A stretch of 54,735 nt of DNA from Ophiostoma sp. CBS 140.51. Its lineage: Eukaryota; Ascomycota; Sordariomycetes; Ophiostomatales; Ophiostomataceae. The position numbers and the translations under genes are program-made. The notes beneath the pieces are model-generated. The model was given only the letters and a program-made list of their open reading frames with translations. It was not told the DNA's origin and searched no databases. Location: positions 1-54,735 of the forward strand of contig JANSLP010000228.1 in the NCBI GenBank assembly GCA_029298735.1, given 5' to 3'. This document shows, piece by piece, positions 52,739 through 54,735 of this stretch (positions are counted from its first letter, which is position 1; every line of letters starts with the position of its first letter).

Positions 52739-54690
52739 AAAGTGCATCAAGGAGCATCCCAAGCTACTGCACGAACACGGCCCCCTCCTTTTCTTTTCTT
52801 AGGCAGGGCAGGGCGTGTTATGCGTGTTAGGCGCGGGCACCTTTGTCCGATCTCCGATGGCCGATGGCCGAGCAATACTGCGCAGCATTGGTAGAGGAGG
52901 GTTCAAGAGGGTTCTGCTCGTTCATCAAGCCATTGACAGGAGAGAGGAGAGGGCGAGATGTGTATTTTCTGAGTCGCATTGCGGAGTACGACGTACGAAT
53001 GTATTGAATTGGTTTACTGAGGACGGAGATAATACGAGAAATAGGACAGGAAGGAACGAGATTGGAATTTGCTTCTTGGCTCCCTTGGTTCCTTCCTTCG
53101 CTTGGCTTTGTCTTGTGACGTGCAGGCCGGCAGGCAAGACAGAAGACAAAAAGACAAAAGTGACAGGAACAGGGTTGTTTGGTTCCCTCGCGCCTTCCAG
53201 TTGCTTTTGTATTTGCGTGATCCGGCCGTTTTCCGTGGCGTCTCGGCTGTTGGGGGAAGGAGCGAGAACAGAGTAACAAAAAAGGAAGGCTCGAAGGATT
53301 GTAGCTGCAAAAAGACAAACCGCACAACTTTCAAATCTCAAAAAGAAAATAAACGAGACGGGGCACCACATACACCCCAACGGAGAGGCTGCGGTAATAA
53401 TCGACAAGCTGGCCGAAAGAGAGTTAGCCGAAGGAGAGCTGAGCTTGGCTTTTTAATTCTTTCCAACGCAAATTCCCTTGGCCGGCGCCAGGGGGCTGTG
53501 CCATGCGCCGACGAATCCACTCTGGTCGAAAGATTCCATGAGGAAAAGAGGAAAAGGCAGAGGGGTGAAAGAGAGAGATTGGGAAAACAGCGGTGTAGCG
53601 AAAGAGGAGAACGTTGCAGAGAAGAAAGAGGCAAGCGACAATAGACGAGACGATGACAAAAAGGGAAGACGAAATAAGACGCCCTCTCAGGCTCTCGTCA
53701 AAGTGTCTACCGCCCGCATCTTTCCTCTCTATCGCGGTGTCTGCTTCGGATACGAAGGGGACTCCGCTGTGCGGTCCCGAGCGTTTAGTGGGCGGCCATG
53801 GGGCATGGGTTTTTGATGGCGGTCCAGGGCCACACGTGGCTATCTGCTTCCGAGAGCCGTCGTTTTGGCTTTTGAATAGTCTGTGGTGTTTTCCCCCGTT
53901 TTCCTCTTGGCTCTAGGCTCCTTTGGTTTTTTTTCGCTCTCGCAATTCCTTCTTCTCATGATCCTTTCACGGAGATGGCCTCGAAAACTTTAAACGCGCA
54001 CACGAGCCCCCCTCTAGATCCCTGCTGGGCTGGGCCGGACTGGTCTGTTATTGGACTTTATGGATGATAACAAAAAAAGGGCCACAAAAACAATAATGAA
54101 GAAAAACAATACTCTGATACAAGTACGGAGTACAATGGCGACCAGCCGTTCCAGGAAAAGCCGTTGCTGACAGGACCACATACTGCTCCCGGAGCTTTCT
54201 CTGGCTTTTTGGTCTCTTAAGGTTTTTTTTGCGACCATCTGCCATGTGGACGGCAAGTGGAAAAAAGCAAGCGCTCACCGGTCGAAAACCCTCGCCCAAA
54301 AACGGCAAAGCGACATAAAGCTGACCTAGACGGGACCCGCCGATCCATCCTACTGTCTGGCATTTTACGCATTAGGGCGAGGGAGTGAGGGGGCCGGACA
54401 GTTGCGTGCTCCGTCCCATTGGTACGCTGAATATAGTGAGAAATCGGTAGAAAAGAATGTAGACATAATGAAGAAGCGACATCAACGAAGAAAGCATGAA
54501 TTTAATCAAACATTTCAAAATAGAAGATGAACGACACAATCGGCGTTTGTTTTGTATGAGCAACAAAAAGAAAAGAAAAAAAAGAAGCACAAGATAAGTG
54601 ACCCACCCTACTTTCCGCTCACCCCCCCTTTCCGCCCACCCTTTTTGCCAGAAACATCACCAAAAACACCAAAAACGATTCAACTTCAAG

Positions 54691-54735
54691 ATGCCGTAAG
54701 TCCACGAATAACGCGTTATTTGACACCAGCTTTTC
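54691..54735 (+). CDS. First exon of a gene running off the right edge (partial)
   Basis: ATGCC at 54691-54695 is directly followed by GTAAGT, an ideal donor. The ATG sits in a purine context (CAACTTCAAG then ATG) after an A/C-rich leader and a pyrimidine-rich stretch (54601-54650). A five-base first coding exon followed by an intron is common in highly expressed fungal housekeeping genes such as those for ribosomal proteins, and 6PGDH in this window has a similar layout. The product starts Met-Pro (or Met then a split codon); nothing more can be said from inside the window. Confidence 0.55.

Larger units (their letters stand above)
45518..54690. other. Gene desert of about 9.2 kb
   Basis: No open frame in this stretch has a recognisable domain, a convincing composition or a splice-supported extension. 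The plus strand is purine-rich over long parts (46.3-46.9, 47.4-48.1, 49.4-49.5, 50.1-50.3, 52.1-52.3, 53.3-53.7 kb), so the minus strand is pyrimidine-rich like the leaders of the other genes. The pattern would fit a very long leader or non-coding transcript reading left into the Zn2Cys6 gene, but transcription cannot be read from sequence. Small repeats are listed separately. No tRNA, 5S rRNA or other known RNA was recognised. Confidence 0.5.

Overview
The window is nuclear DNA of a filamentous ascomycete (Pezizomycotina), most likely a Sordariomycete. Short introns carry GTAAGT/GTACGT-type donors and CTAAC-type branch sites. Coding regions are GC-rich and leaders are pyrimidine-rich. The gene set (fungal 7-TM rhodopsin-family protein, Zn2Cys6 activator, fungal Elp5, Spo7) is typical of that group. 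I could not fix the genus. Protein identities rest on my reading of motifs and remembered families; no search was run.

Layout. 1-2.0 kb: a 20-bp minisatellite running off the left edge, an AT-rich stretch and a decayed F-box gene. 2.3-10.9 kb: spo7 (-), a doubtful small ORF (+), sec22 (-), an intron-containing U6 snRNA gene (+) and a large DEUBAD/ASX-homology protein (+). 11-18 kb: secreted aspartic protease (-), Elongator subunit Elp5 (+) and an RBM42-like RNA-binding protein (-). 18-28.6 kb: a 3.5-kb gene-poor leader region, 6-phosphogluconate dehydrogenase with three exons (+), a transcription-type cyclin with two exons (-) and RPB7 with three exons (+), the last two divergent. 28.6-36.7 kb: an unrecognised 285-aa protein (+), a four-TM membrane protein (+) and a seven-TM rhodopsin-family protein (-). 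39.2-45.5 kb: an SCP2-type thiolase ending in a possible peroxisomal signal (-) and a three-exon Zn2Cys6 transcription factor (-). 45.5-54.7 kb: about 9.2 kb without a convincing coding gene, ending in the first 5 coding bases of a gene that continues off the right edge.

The genes are ordinary chromosomal neighbours, not a metabolic cluster. Themes are RNA and transcription (U6, Elp5, RBM42-like, cyclin, RPB7, Zn2Cys6 factor, DEUBAD protein), membrane and lipid biology (Spo7, Sec22, 4-TM and 7-TM proteins) and core metabolism (6PGDH, thiolase).

I did not find a clear undescribed multi-gene system. The best leads are the U6 gene, whose mRNA-type intron carries a Pol III B box and ends exactly at the ACAGAGA box; a CACGTGAC motif recurring in intergenic regions; the 9-kb desert upstream of the Zn2Cys6 gene; and the orphan 285-aa gene.
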